A stretch of 24,110 nucleotides of DNA. Origin: a virus. Positions within the stretch are counted from its first letter, which is position 1, and each line of letters begins with the position of its first letter. A program made the position numbers and the translations under genes. Location: the IMG/VR virus record IMGVR_UViG_3300036715_001109, positions 1-24,110 of that record. One strand, written 5' to 3'. Shown here one piece after another: positions 1 to 7,913 of the stretch. The notes below the pieces were generated by a model. The model did no database searches, was not told where the DNA came from, and saw nothing but the letters and a program-made list of their open reading frames with translations.

Positions 1-59
1 GCCGAGCCACCTATCATACGAGATGGGACAAAGCCACGAGGGGCTACTAAGTTTGCCAT
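1..59 (-). CDS. 5' end of a probable head structural protein (partial)
   Basis: Only the first 19 or so codons are in the window; the gene runs off the left edge. It begins with an ATG reading MANLVAPRGFVPSR, preceded by AAGGAG at a good distance. That ribosome site overlaps the stop of the preceding minus-strand gene, so the two are probably translationally linked. The opening (Met-Ala-Asn, then Pro-Arg-Gly-Phe) resembles N-termini of phage capsid and head-decoration proteins, and the position after portal and scaffold is where a capsid gene is expected. This is context and a short motif only; the family cannot be assigned from this fragment. Confidence 0.6.
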   Translation of the reverse strand, partial: MANLVAPRGFVPSRMIGGS

Positions 60-62
60 TTG

Positions 63-563
63 TTAATACTCCTTGCGATACTTACTGTTAAGGGAGGACT
101 TTACGCCTTGCGGTAGGTAACGTCCACTTGAGGGTTCACGTTGCTCTGCAATGATAGATTCTTCACGGGCATCGGCATCTTGGTCGCGGTAGCTGGTTCG
201 TTCTGCCCAAAGGTCGACAGGACACTTCAGCAGGTACGCACGCATTGCAGTGCCATCAGCTTTCTTCCCTACAAAGCGGGAAACTCGTTCGGTAACGTCG
301 TCGTCAGCTACAACTGCAGTAGCAACACCACGACCTAAACCAACTTCTTCCCTTGTAACAAAGGTGAAACCTTCATGCAATAATTGCTCAATCGCTCCAT
401 TATCGTCGTCGTTTTCAAAGAAGAGGTGCATACCAGGTATCTGGTACGGTACAGATAACTTCAGACGAGGGCCGCCAAAATCTGCAGGCCTTGTACGTGG
501 AGCTTCTTTCCGTTCAGCATCTCTTGCAATTGCAACTTCGCCGCGTGTGTCATTAGTAGCCAT
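63..563 (-). CDS. Hypothetical protein in the head-assembly block, 166 aa
   Basis: A 166-residue soluble, charged protein with no signal peptide or membrane segment. The N-terminal 35 residues are rich in Arg, Asp and Pro and look flexible. Residues 36-130 look folded (SVPYQIPGMHLFF, then EGFTFVTREEVGL). The C-terminus is basic and tyrosine-containing (SKYRKEY). The ATG is preceded by AAAGGAAA at good spacing. It sits between the scaffold-like gene and the putative capsid gene, a place often taken by a minor head or capsid-assembly protein, but I recognise no family and infer only a virion or assembly role from context. Confidence 0.85.
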   Translation of the reverse strand: MATNDTRGEVAIARDAERKEAPRTRPADFGGPRLKLSVPYQIPGMHLFFENDDDNGAIEQLLHEGFTFVTREEVGLGRGVATAVVADDDVTERVSRFVGKKADGTAMRAYLLKCPVDLWAERTSYRDQDADAREESIIAEQREPSSGRYLPQGVKSSLNSKYRKEY

Positions 564-604
564 GATAAATGTTTCCTTTATGTTGTAAATGTATCAGTTT
601 GTAA

Positions 605-1567
605 TCAACGTGAGAAGTAACTAGCCAGGAACTTCTCTTTAGTCGTCCAGCCTTCCTTGACGAACTGGCGCATGAGTTCCAGGTCTTCCTTAGGGAGGTC
701 GCGTTCGGTCTTGCCTGCCGCACCTACGCCAGTTTTACCTCCACCAGCCTGCGCGCCACTGCCAGTAGTGCTTGCAGAGGTTGCATTGGCGAGGTTGCTG
801 GTGTTGGCTTCTGTTCGGAAGTGACGTGGAAAGTCCCTGCGCATCAGTTCCCCAACCTTGTCCAGGAAAGCACGACCACGAGCAGCTTCACCAGACTTGA
901 TAAGGTTCTCACCGAGGTTGAGGGCGTACTGACGTAGCTTGGGGTCATCGTTGAACCAAGCATTTCCGTCTTCGACCCATTCCATCAGTACAGGGTCAGT
1001 TTTAGCCACGGCTGCGGCTTGTTCACTGGTTAGTACTGCTGGTGCAGGCTCCTCAATCGGTGCCTTGAGCTCCTTCTGTTGGGCCTTGAGCAGGTCTATT
1101 CGGTCTTCCAGCGCTACAACAGTGTCGTGTTCACCGTAGCTTTGGGCTTCCGACCGCTGTACACGCAGGGCAGCTATCGCAGCCTTGAGTTCTTCATCCT
1201 TACGGGCAATGGTTTCTTCATGGAATTTCTTGAAAGCAGCCTTAGTGCCTTCAAACTCTGCCATTTTCTTCCGCAAAGCCTCTACTTCATTTTCCAGGTT
1301 CTTCGCAAAGCGTTCACCACGTTCGATGAAGGTCTTTGCATCCACCCACTTCTTCGGGTCGCCCTTGAAATGTGCCCTATCTGTCCAGCCTTGGCGAGTT
1401 GCCTGCGCCTCAGCAGCGGCATCGGAGTCATCTGCGCCATCCGATTGGGCTTCCCTAGCGTCAGGGCCTTCCCCTGTATCAACCTCTGCTGCGGCTGCAT
1501 CAATTTCCATCAATTCTGCTTCTATATCAGCGGCAGTACGCTGTGGTTGTTGCAATGGCTCAGTCAT
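605..1567 (-). CDS. Scaffold-like head assembly protein
   Basis: This 320-residue protein has the usual build of a phage scaffolding protein. It has an acidic Ala/Asp/Glu-rich N-terminus (residues 10-60), a GWTDRAHFKGDPKKWVDAKT segment near 60-80, and a long predicted coiled coil with heptad-like Leu/Ala/Lys/Glu (about 88-170). A low-complexity Gly/Ala/Thr/Ser linker follows (255-290), then a short charged C-terminal helical region (ERDLPKEDLELMRQFVKEGW) that could contact the coat protein. Such proteins template procapsid assembly and leave the mature virion. The start has AAAGGA upstream. A 40-bp palindrome lies in the gap ahead of it, so it may have its own control. Assignment rests on composition and gene order, not on a diagnostic motif. 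Confidence 0.75.
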   Translation of the reverse strand: MTEPLQQPQRTAADIEAELMEIDAAAAEVDTGEGPDAREAQSDGADDSDAAAEAQATRQGWTDRAHFKGDPKKWVDAKTFIERGERFAKNLENEVEALRKKMAEFEGTKAAFKKFHEETIARKDEELKAAIAALRVQRSEAQSYGEHDTVVALEDRIDLLKAQQKELKAPIEEPAPAVLTSEQAAAVAKTDPVLMEWVEDGNAWFNDDPKLRQYALNLGENLIKSGEAARGRAFLDKVGELMRRDFPRHFRTEANTSNLANATSASTTGSGAQAGGGKTGVGAAGKTERDLPKEDLELMRQFVKEGWTTKEKFLASYFSR

Positions 1568-1583
1568 AATAAATCCTTTCTAG

Positions 1584-1623
1584 TTTCTCGTGTGTATTAC
1601 ATTGTTGTAATACGCCCTAATAA
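1584..1623. repeat. 40-bp palindromic element, copy 1
   Basis: Imperfect palindrome with core ATTACA-TTGT-TGTAAT (1596-1611) and a right arm ending CGCCCTAATAA. The left arm is the most divergent of the eight copies (TTTCTCG instead of TTATTNG). It fills the gap between the end of the GroES-like gene and the scaffold-like gene, within the minus-strand block. Confidence 0.85.
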
Positions 1624-2004
1624 TCAAACATTTTCCACAGTCGTAATAATATCAGTATCATTCACGAAGCGATACTCCCGACCATCCAAGTGGCTCGTGT
1701 GGAACTTCCCAGTATACTGCCCAACAAGCACTGTGTCGCCGACTTCCGCATAGTCAGTGCTCTTGTCGAACCAGCAATCATGACCGATTTCAACCACAGT
1801 TGCAGTGACAGACAGATTACGCTCTGCTTCCGCTGTTTTGCGCTGGATGATGATACCGCTTTCAGTTTGCTCTTCCACCTGCTGACCCACCAGCAACACA
1901 CGATGGCCAGTAGCGCGAAAGCCACTTTTGTTGCCCTCGTTGTAGCCCTTTGTCGCACGCCAGCCACGGGCTCCTTTTGCTACTGTTTCTTCTAAGTCCT
2001 TCAT
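1624..2004 (-). CDS. GroES-like co-chaperonin
   Basis: The 126-residue product matches the GroES/Hsp10 pattern from residue 33. It opens with HRVLLVG, like the HDRVIVK strand of GroES. A mobile-loop segment follows with Glu-Ser-Gly and a hydrophobic triplet III (51-53), equivalent to the Ile-Val-Leu tripeptide that docks GroES onto GroEL. Then come TATVVEIGHD, VGDTVLVGQYTG, a YRFVNDTDI strand and a terminal IITTVE, each in GroES order. About 30 extra, Lys/Gly-rich residues precede the fold. The stop of the upstream gene overlaps its ATG as ATGA, with GGGGAAA as ribosome site. T4 Gp31 shows that phages can replace host GroES for capsid folding. Location beside scaffold and capsid genes supports that role here, but GroEL partnership is inferred. 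Confidence 0.85.
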   Translation of the reverse strand: MKDLEETVAKGARGWRATKGYNEGNKSGFRATGHRVLLVGQQVEEQTESGIIIQRKTAEAERNLSVTATVVEIGHDCWFDKSTDYAEVGDTVLVGQYTGKFHTSHLDGREYRFVNDTDIITTVENV

Positions 2005-2255
2005 TCTGTTTCCCCTTCCTCGTCAACACCCAGACGGTCTTCAATATCTTCAATCAACGTTGTCAGAACCCGAACACCACCAAGAGCGGCTGCGTTCATC
2101 GCAACAGTTTCCTCGTTAGTTTTTCCGATAAAGGTTTCCCTTGCCCAGGCTTCCATAGCTTCATACTTACTGCTCACTAGCGTGTTCAATAACTCCCCCG
2201 TGACTGGGCTTTCCGCCCAATCCTTTCTCTCTTGTGCTGATATAACTTTTGACAT
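2001..2255 (-). CDS. Small acidic protein of the head block, 84 aa
   Basis: An 84-residue, mostly helical and acidic protein ending in DRLGVDEEGETE. It has no cysteines or membrane segment. AGGAGT precedes the ATG, and the gene begins 5 bases after the portal stop and overlaps the GroES-like start by four bases (ATGA), so it is clearly part of the operon. I do not recognise a family. Genes in this position are usually small accessory head proteins, but nothing in the sequence proves that. Confidence 0.85.
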   Translation of the reverse strand: MSKVISAQERKDWAESPVTGELLNTLVSSKYEAMEAWARETFIGKTNEETVAMNAAALGGVRVLTTLIEDIEDRLGVDEEGETE

Positions 2256-2260
2256 GCCTA

Positions 2261-4468
2261 TTACTCCTGTGGATTAGTTGCAGGGGCAGGTTCTCCACCC
2301 CCAGTTTGTGACGCCGTTGGGGCTTGTTTCCCTTGGGCTTCCTGCTTTGCTTGCATTGCCTTACTACCACTTTCTAAATACTTATGAAGCATCCCCATCG
2401 CCTTGGTAAGTCCTTCACTCTTTTGCTTTGCCGCTGCTATTTGCAATTCCAGCATCGCAATCGCGTGGCCACTCTCAACGCCTTGTGCTTCACTCAATTC
2501 CTTGACAGCTTTTGCCTCCAACTCCTTAACCTTCGCCTCATTCAGCGCAAGTTCCAGTTGCATATTCGCCACATCCAACTGCATACTATCGTGATGCTGC
2601 ATTTTCTTCAAGTCCAGCTCACCTGCTTTAATCTTCAACTCCTCCATCTTAGGATTCGGTGGCGGTGGTACAGCATTCTTCCCTTCTGGGTCTGGGTACA
2701 GGGCATCAATATCCGCCACATCATGCGCTTCCAAAAACGCTACAACAGCTTTGTACCGATTAAACCCTGGCTGACTCGACGCCAGTTGCAACACAATACC
2801 AGCTTTCTCCCTACGTTGTGACGCACTCACGACCTCAGCGCTCGCAGCTGGTGCCACTCTCATACTGTGCTTGGTATAGTCATCAGGCAACAACACTGCG
2901 TCAGGGCCAGAGGTTAGCTCTGCATAGTGCGGGTAGTAAGGAAGGAACACCGCGTTAATGCCCAGTATCTTCCGTAGTTCCTCAGTAAACCCTCGATACA
3001 TGCGGTTGTATATCCCGCTGAACAGCATCATACCTTGTTCAACGGTATTGCGGCTGGTTTCTGCTGGGGTATTCTGCCCAGGGCTAACCCCCGTCATGAT
3101 GTCGGTTGCACCAGAAATCTTTTCACTGTAAGTAACCAACATTCCAAGTAGTTGAAACAACACGCTACTTGGTTCACGCACAGGAAGTGGGAAGATGTTA
3201 TTCTTCAAGTCCGTGCCTGTGGAATCAATAGGCTTCCACTCAAATGGGTCAAAGGAAGTTTTTCCGCCTTTAATCTTCACACCACGGCCAAGGAATCCAC
3301 CAGCTGTTGTCGCCATCGTCCCCGCATCAATCAACTGATTCGTCAGTGTATCGACAGCTTCGTTCATCGGCCCAAGTAACGCGCCAAGACCTAGGCCGTA
3401 CACACCACCATCTGGACTTGGAATGAACAAGTAGCGTGTGTAGTACAGCATAGGAGCAATCCGCACGATGTGATTGTCTTTCGCGCTTTGGAATTTCTCC
3501 GCACGGCGTTCAAGTGAACTTCTCAGATCCGTGTCGTCGGCTGCAAGTGCTTCCTGCTCATACTTCCGCACGATTGCATCATTGCGCCTGCTGATGCTGC
3601 CCTCAGTAAACCTAGCAACAACCCGTAAGACCTGTGCAGTATCATGCCGCACTGACACGATGTAAGGCTCTTTGTAGCCATCACCGTCAAGGTCAATCCA
3701 GCAATGCTGCTCTAGTATCTCGTAAGTGTCATTGGTATCCCCACCAGTTGGACGTATGCCAGTTGCTTCCTGCTGTGTCTGCTGTAACAAGTAGCTCTCA
3801 GAAGGCAGCGTTGGTGCGGCATCCTCCGTCATTTCCAGGAATATCCCTCTGCGGAAGTTCTCCTGTAATTCATTATTTGTCTTGAGGAGTATCTCAGTAA
3901 TCCGTTGTGCCTTATCGATATCCTTGCAATTGTAGTCCAGAATCAAATCCATCGCAGGCACATGACCTGAAATTGTAGCACCAGCAACTGTATCTGGGTA
4001 CGTCTTCTTAAAAGCACTCCCAAGCAGACACGCTGAGAACTTCGCCTGCTCATCGCTATCCAGCCAGTTTTTATCATCCTCAATCAACTGCATGGAGATG
4101 TGCTTGCTAAGCCGCTTCGCTTGAAAGGCTTTCTCCCCCTTGGAATCATTCCCAAGTACTTGCACACTTGCGAGTTGTTTCCCCTTGGTCATAATGGAAA
4201 TACGCGCAAGGAACTGCAACACTGCTATTGTCAGTAAAGGGAACTTCACATTACTACAGTTAGTCCAAGGGAAAGACTTAGTCTCCTTGACTTGCAGTGC
4301 AAGCTTCACCGCATCAGCATGGCGCTCTTCCCAGTCTGCACGGCTACTCCTATCTCTGGCTGTGTTAGTTACTACTTCCATTCCCAGTTTTTGCAAATAC
4401 TCCTTATCCAGAAACTCAGCAATGTTAGGAGATTCCATCAGCTTTTGAATATCATACTTTGTCGTCAT
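2261..4468 (-). CDS. Portal protein
   Basis: At 735 residues this is in the size class of P22-type podovirus portals. It shows the family's early segment KSFPWTNCSNVKFPLLT (about residues 64-80), a central region with YLFIPSPDGGVYGLGLGALL and DTLTNQLIDAGT, and ISGATDIMTGVSPGQNTPAE before a helical stretch rich in Met. These mark the wing and stem regions of such portals. The C-terminal 135 residues are a long Lys/Glu/Ala coiled coil (about 600-690) followed by a Gln/Pro/Gly-rich tail, reminiscent of a barrel extension. The dodecameric portal forms the DNA entry vertex and docks the terminase encoded just upstream. The ribosome site is AAGGGT, and the gene starts 12 bases after the terminase stop. 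Confidence 0.9.
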   Translation of the reverse strand: MTTKYDIQKLMESPNIAEFLDKEYLQKLGMEVVTNTARDRSSRADWEERHADAVKLALQVKETKSFPWTNCSNVKFPLLTIAVLQFLARISIMTKGKQLASVQVLGNDSKGEKAFQAKRLSKHISMQLIEDDKNWLDSDEQAKFSACLLGSAFKKTYPDTVAGATISGHVPAMDLILDYNCKDIDKAQRITEILLKTNNELQENFRRGIFLEMTEDAAPTLPSESYLLQQTQQEATGIRPTGGDTNDTYEILEQHCWIDLDGDGYKEPYIVSVRHDTAQVLRVVARFTEGSISRRNDAIVRKYEQEALAADDTDLRSSLERRAEKFQSAKDNHIVRIAPMLYYTRYLFIPSPDGGVYGLGLGALLGPMNEAVDTLTNQLIDAGTMATTAGGFLGRGVKIKGGKTSFDPFEWKPIDSTGTDLKNNIFPLPVREPSSVLFQLLGMLVTYSEKISGATDIMTGVSPGQNTPAETSRNTVEQGMMLFSGIYNRMYRGFTEELRKILGINAVFLPYYPHYAELTSGPDAVLLPDDYTKHSMRVAPAASAEVVSASQRREKAGIVLQLASSQPGFNRYKAVVAFLEAHDVADIDALYPDPEGKNAVPPPPNPKMEELKIKAGELDLKKMQHHDSMQLDVANMQLELALNEAKVKELEAKAVKELSEAQGVESGHAIAMLELQIAAAKQKSEGLTKAMGMLHKYLESGSKAMQAKQEAQGKQAPTASQTGGGEPAPATNPQE

Positions 4469-4480
4469 AATCTTTACCCT

Positions 4481-5947
4481 TTAATACCCTGTAGTGGTTG
4501 ACCTGCCATTGTTACTGCCTCTATTTGCCCCATGCCCGCGTTCGTACAGTTCATCCTCATCCATAAAGTCTTCCTCTTCCTGCAACGGAAGGCTATCAAA
4601 TCCGCGAGAACACAAAGCAGCACTGTCGAACTGGTCGTCCAAAGTGCTTTCGCTATACCCCGTAAACCGCAGGCACTCATGTTCAAAGTTTGCATACCAG
4701 TCGCCCTCTTTATCAAATTTACATGCGCCAGCTTTCATACGCTTCTGCCAGCTGCGCCCCTTCGTTGCCTTGTCCTTCATCGCACTCAGCGGGATGCAGT
4801 TAAGAAACACCCCACGCTGTGCCATCTCCCTGTTCAGTATCGGCTCGACTGCTTTCCAAATAACCCCATCCTCAACGAAGAAAGCCATCGGGTCATGCAG
4901 TTCCTGTATCTCAAACATTTTGTCGATGATTTCAGGTGTATCCCAGCGCCCCACATGCTGGTCAATGAATTGTAACACGTTCTCGGCTGTTTGCCCAGCC
5001 ACAGTCATTGACGTGCGGTTTGCTTTGTCCTTCTTACTAATGGCAAAGTCAATACCAACACCCAGCCGCATTGGCCGCGCATAGTCCTCACCTTCCATTT
5101 CGTGAAAGTCAGCTTTCCGCAGGTACGCTTCCGAGTTATCAAACGGGTCGTTCAGGTACTCTTGACTATAACCACTGGAATCGAATTGCTCAATGTAACT
5201 CTGCCGCACTGCTCGCAGGGTTTTCTCGTCGTACTGTTCTGGCCAGAGGATGTTGCTGAAGTCATCAAAGGCCGCGTGTGCTTTATAGAACAGGGTTTTC
5301 CAAGTCGGCGCCAGCATCAACCTCGCAAGCAGGGAATCCTCGTGCAGAATCGTCCCGTGAATCCGTATCTTCCCGCCACGGCGAAGAGCTGGGATAACTG
5401 CACGGAAGAACCAGCGGCGGAATTTATCCCTACGTTCTTTGTTCTCCACCTGTTCATCGTCTTCCAAGTCATCGCACACGATAAGGCCAGGCCGTTTCCC
5501 CCGCCACTTCCTACCACGCATCTTCTGACCAGAACCACGCGCGAGAATACGGAACTGATGCCCGTCCTTCATCTCAACGATAATCTCAGTCTTGCTGTTA
5601 GTGACGAATCCTTTTATCTGGAAGTCCTCAATCAGCTCCTCATTCTCAATCAACTCCCTCGTAATATCCCCGAGGTGCTCAATCGCCAGTTCCTCGTTCG
5701 TGGAAATAACAATGATGTAGTCCTCTGCACGGAATAGCGCAGTCGCCAGTGTGAAGTCGTGGGTGAAGGAAGTTGATTTCGCGTGACCACGTGGAGCTGC
5801 TATCCCTGCACGGAGTTCATCCGAGCTGTACAATGCCCATCCTTCCCTATGGAAGTCAGGCGTAGGCTTGGCATCGTCGTATCCCGCGCTCAGGTACGTC
5901 GCAGAGAAAGACTCGATGAGGTCGGAAGTGAGCTTGACTGGCTGCAT
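4481..5947 (-). CDS. terL: Terminase large subunit (ATPase-nuclease)
   Basis: The DNA-packaging motor, 488 residues from the ATG. An N-terminal ATPase carries Walker A APRGHAKST (51-59), Walker B LIVCDDLEDDE (155-165) and a HGT coupling motif (about 197-199). The C-terminal RNase H-fold nuclease has GIDFAISKKD (first Asp at 300), FFVEDG (359-360) and DDQFDSAAL with the last metal-binding Asp (438-441). I chose the ATG at 5947 because it overlaps the small-subunit stop as TGATG. An in-frame TTG one codon upstream is a less likely start. It cuts concatemeric phage DNA and drives it through the portal encoded next. Confidence 0.95.
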   Translation of the reverse strand: MQPVKLTSDLIESFSATYLSAGYDDAKPTPDFHREGWALYSSDELRAGIAAPRGHAKSTSFTHDFTLATALFRAEDYIIVISTNEELAIEHLGDITRELIENEELIEDFQIKGFVTNSKTEIIVEMKDGHQFRILARGSGQKMRGRKWRGKRPGLIVCDDLEDDEQVENKERRDKFRRWFFRAVIPALRRGGKIRIHGTILHEDSLLARLMLAPTWKTLFYKAHAAFDDFSNILWPEQYDEKTLRAVRQSYIEQFDSSGYSQEYLNDPFDNSEAYLRKADFHEMEGEDYARPMRLGVGIDFAISKKDKANRTSMTVAGQTAENVLQFIDQHVGRWDTPEIIDKMFEIQELHDPMAFFVEDGVIWKAVEPILNREMAQRGVFLNCIPLSAMKDKATKGRSWQKRMKAGACKFDKEGDWYANFEHECLRFTGYSESTLDDQFDSAALCSRGFDSLPLQEEEDFMDEDELYERGHGANRGSNNGRSTTTGY

Positions 5948-6522
5948 CAATCGTCACCAACCGCTGAGGCTTGCTCAATTGTTACAGGCTGGTGTACATT
6001 CCTGCGCTGCTTCTCCAATGCCGCTAACAACCTATCTGCGATTGTATCAACATTCCCCACGGGGGTCAATGCAGTTTCCTCTTTCTTCGGCATACCCAGA
6101 CCGAGAGCCTTCACACCAATCTCCGCAGCCTTCACAACCATGAAGTCAGTTACTTCGGGATGGTCGAGCTTGGTGTGCATTACGTTAAGTGAGTGCAGGG
6201 CAAGTGCACGAAACCTCTCTTCCATTGTGGAAGTGATTGTAGGGTCAAGCAGCTGATGCCGAATCGGGTCGAGTGCGTCCTGGAAGCGGTCACTCGCAAG
6301 CAGCGTCAGGAACCATTGGCGTGGTCGCTTGTATTCCTTCGCAACATCAGCTGGGGAAGCGTCTGGGTGCTGTAGTAGATAGTCAATTATACTATCTATG
6401 GTGTAGGATAGAGGGACAGGAGCGGGTGGGTGAGCCAGGGGCTGCGCTTTGTCAACCTCGCTACCGCCAAACAGCTTATCCAACTCCAGCCCCGTACCTA
6501 AGTTAGCGTCAACTGTACTCAC
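5947..6522 (-). CDS. Terminase small subunit-like protein, 191 aa (paralogue 1)
   Basis: Likely DNA-recognition subunit of packaging, lying immediately before the large terminase. A Pro-rich N-terminal extension (about 1-40) precedes a helix-turn-helix-like region (42-78, HPDASPADVAKEYKRPRQWF). A helical oligomerisation-type region follows (ASDRFQDALDPIRHQLLDPT, then EERFRALALHSLNVMHTKL). The middle of the protein is clearly homologous to the next upstream gene. The start is GTG, overlapping the upstream stop as GTGA; the ribosome site is weak, suggesting coupled translation. Position and fold support small terminase. Which of the two paralogues does the pac or cos recognition cannot be told from sequence. 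Confidence 0.75.
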   Translation of the reverse strand: MSTVDANLGTGLELDKLFGGSEVDKAQPLAHPPAPVPLSYTIDSIIDYLLQHPDASPADVAKEYKRPRQWFLTLLASDRFQDALDPIRHQLLDPTITSTMEERFRALALHSLNVMHTKLDHPEVTDFMVVKAAEIGVKALGLGMPKKEETALTPVGNVDTIADRLLAALEKQRRNVHQPVTIEQASAVGDD

Positions 6523-6899
6523 GCGCGCCCACGTCCGTAGCTGGCCATAGCTGCTGAAGCAAGCCCAAGGGCGTCAATCGCAAAGGCAGGGGATTCATCA
6601 GTGCTCAGTTTTTCTTCAATGATAGTCATGGAGTGGATTGCTACGCTGCGTAAGCGTTCATCCAGGGAAGCCGCGACGATAGGGTCAGTGAGTTGTGCCT
6701 TGCGCTGGGCAAGTCGCGCTTGAAACGCATCACTTGCGATTACGCGGGATACCCAGCCTGCGGAGTAGTTAAAGATTTCACCCAATTCAATCGCTGTCAC
6801 AGTTGGCTCAGCCAGGATGAGGTCAGCCATCGCTTCATGCGTGTAGTTGAGGTGCTTGATTGCGGTTGCAGGCGTTGCTGCGGGTTTTGCTGTGTCCAT
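6519..6899 (-). CDS. Terminase small subunit-like protein, 126 aa (paralogue 2)
   Basis: First gene of the minus-strand block. It is homologous to the following gene: ASDAFQARLAQRKAQLTDP here against ASDRFQDALDPIRHQLLDP there, then LDERLRSVAIHSM against MEERFRALALHSL. It has a helix-turn-helix-like segment at about 33-55 (TVTAIELGEIFNYSAGWVSRVI) and a short C-terminus ending YGRGRA. The ATG has GGGAGT upstream. It could be a second subunit of a hetero-oligomeric small terminase, a regulator of packaging, or a recent duplicate. The shared helix-turn-helix makes DNA binding likely in either case. Confidence 0.75.
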   Translation of the reverse strand: MDTAKPAATPATAIKHLNYTHEAMADLILAEPTVTAIELGEIFNYSAGWVSRVIASDAFQARLAQRKAQLTDPIVAASLDERLRSVAIHSMTIIEEKLSTDESPAFAIDALGLASAAMASYGRGRA

Positions 6900-6929
6900 A
6901 ACTATTTACTCCCTATGTCTATGGGGCTG

Positions 6930-6958
6930 AGTGTATGAGAAGAAGCACGGATGGGCAA
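6930..6958 (-). promoter_or_regulatory. Candidate sigma70-type promoter for the packaging genes
   Basis: On the minus strand TTGCCC (6958-6953) is followed, after 17 bases, by TACACT (6935-6930), each 4 of 6 to consensus. It would start transcription roughly 30 bases before the first terminase-like gene. A match this weak can occur by chance. Confidence 0.35.
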
Positions 6959-7049
6959 TAGGGCAGGGTGTGAGGGTGTGGTAGGGACTATGTGGAGTGT
7001 GCAGTTATTCTCGCGGGTAAAGCAATTTCGGAAAAAAAATTAAAAATAA

Positions 7050-7089
7050 TTATTCGCGCGGATTACAGCATTGTAATACACCCCAATAA
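7050..7089. repeat. 40-bp palindromic element, copy 2
   Basis: Left arm TTATTCGCGCG, core ATTACA-GCAT-TGTAAT (7062-7077), right arm ending CCCCAATAA. It lies in the divergent region, about 150 bases upstream of the first packaging gene. Confidence 0.9.
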
Positions 7090-7212
7090 CTAATTACCAG
7101 AGGACAGCAATAGCTAGTATGGGGAGTAATGGAGCAACTGGAGAGCACCAGTGCGGAAAATTTGCAAAAAATCTGATGGTGCATTACACTCATTTGAGAA
7201 GTTTCGCGATTT

Positions 7213-7233
7213 CCCCCCCCCCCCCCCCCCCCC
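7213..7233. repeat. 21-base poly-C tract
   Basis: An uninterrupted run of 21 C followed by a short TC repeat. Further C-runs follow at 7264-7295, so the minus strand carries several G-tracts of four or more within about 35 bases and could form G-quadruplexes. Exact run length is uncertain in any sequencing method and may vary. Confidence 0.9.
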
Positions 7234-7852
7234 TCTCTCTCGTCCTGCTCTGGTCATCCTCACACCCCCCGCCCCCGTTAGCCTCCCCGCCCCCGTGGTA
7301 TCCACACACCTCACCCCCTCCCATCCTGCTATCAGCTCCCCCTCGTTACTGTCTGCTATCGTCGCGTGCGGCTTCGTCATTGTCGCGTCATGGAGTTGTG
7401 TGGTATTCGCGGGTGTGGGCGTGCGCGCTTTAGAAATGGCGCGGGGTGCAATGCAACGCCGTGGTATCCGCCATGCTCTCATGCTATCCGACACACACAC
7501 CCCACACACAACAATGACGGGCTAACCTCTCACCTCTCATTAGTCCATACCCACATGCTATCGGCTTCGCCCACACGCCCCGCCGTTGTGGATTGTTTTA
7601 CCCGAACAAATAACTGAACAGAATAGCAGAATACTACCCCCCTCTAATTCGCGCTATAACGCGCTATGGTGCATTTTCGCCCGTTGGTTATGCTAGGGTA
7701 TCAACTAACCCGCTAGAATATCTTCACAATTGGCATGATATTTGCTACGCGCGCGGGTGCGCGGTGTTAGTAGTCATGGCACGGGGCGCGGCTTTTCTGA
7801 TAGGGTAGAAAACTAACCATGCAAAATAGTTTGATTTATTTGCAAAATACTA

Positions 7853-7880
7853 TTGACAATGAGAAACGATAGACTATAAT
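7853..7880 (+). promoter_or_regulatory. Strong sigma70-type promoter of the early block
   Basis: Perfect -35 TTGACA (7853-7858) and perfect -10 TATAAT (7875-7880) with a 16-base spacer. Immediately upstream, GCAAAATA is repeated at 7821 and 7842, 21 bases (two helical turns) apart in A/T-rich DNA, which could be an UP element or an activator or repressor site. It drives the genes from 7938. Confidence 0.88.
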
Positions 7881-7886
7881 GACTAC

Positions 7887-7913
7887 ATCGGTTAAGTAAT
7901 TGTGCTAACCGAT
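7887..7913 (+). promoter_or_regulatory. Inverted repeat at the start of the early transcript
   Basis: ATCGGTTA (7887-7894) and TAACCGAT (7906-7913) form an 8-bp stem with an 11-base loop. The repeat begins 7 bases after the -10, at the expected transcription start. It may be a 5' stabilising hairpin in RNA or an operator in DNA. Confidence 0.65.

Noticed and set aside
1079-1753. A 224-codon plus-strand frame across the scaffold and GroES-like genes
   Set aside because: It is opposite well supported minus-strand genes with ribosome sites and overlapping starts, and its product is Phe/Ser/Cys-rich without a recognisable pattern.
4494-5737. Long plus-strand frames opposite the terminase gene
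   Set aside because: They mirror the coding bias of the large terminase gene, which carries all of the expected catalytic motifs on the minus strand.
7119-7525. Open frames on both strands through the C-rich region, including a 124-codon frame with a poly-proline run and a hydrophobic stretch
   Set aside because: The frames run through a homopolymer and CA/TC-rich low-complexity DNA, the composition is unlike the neighbouring genes, and no convincing ribosome site precedes them.
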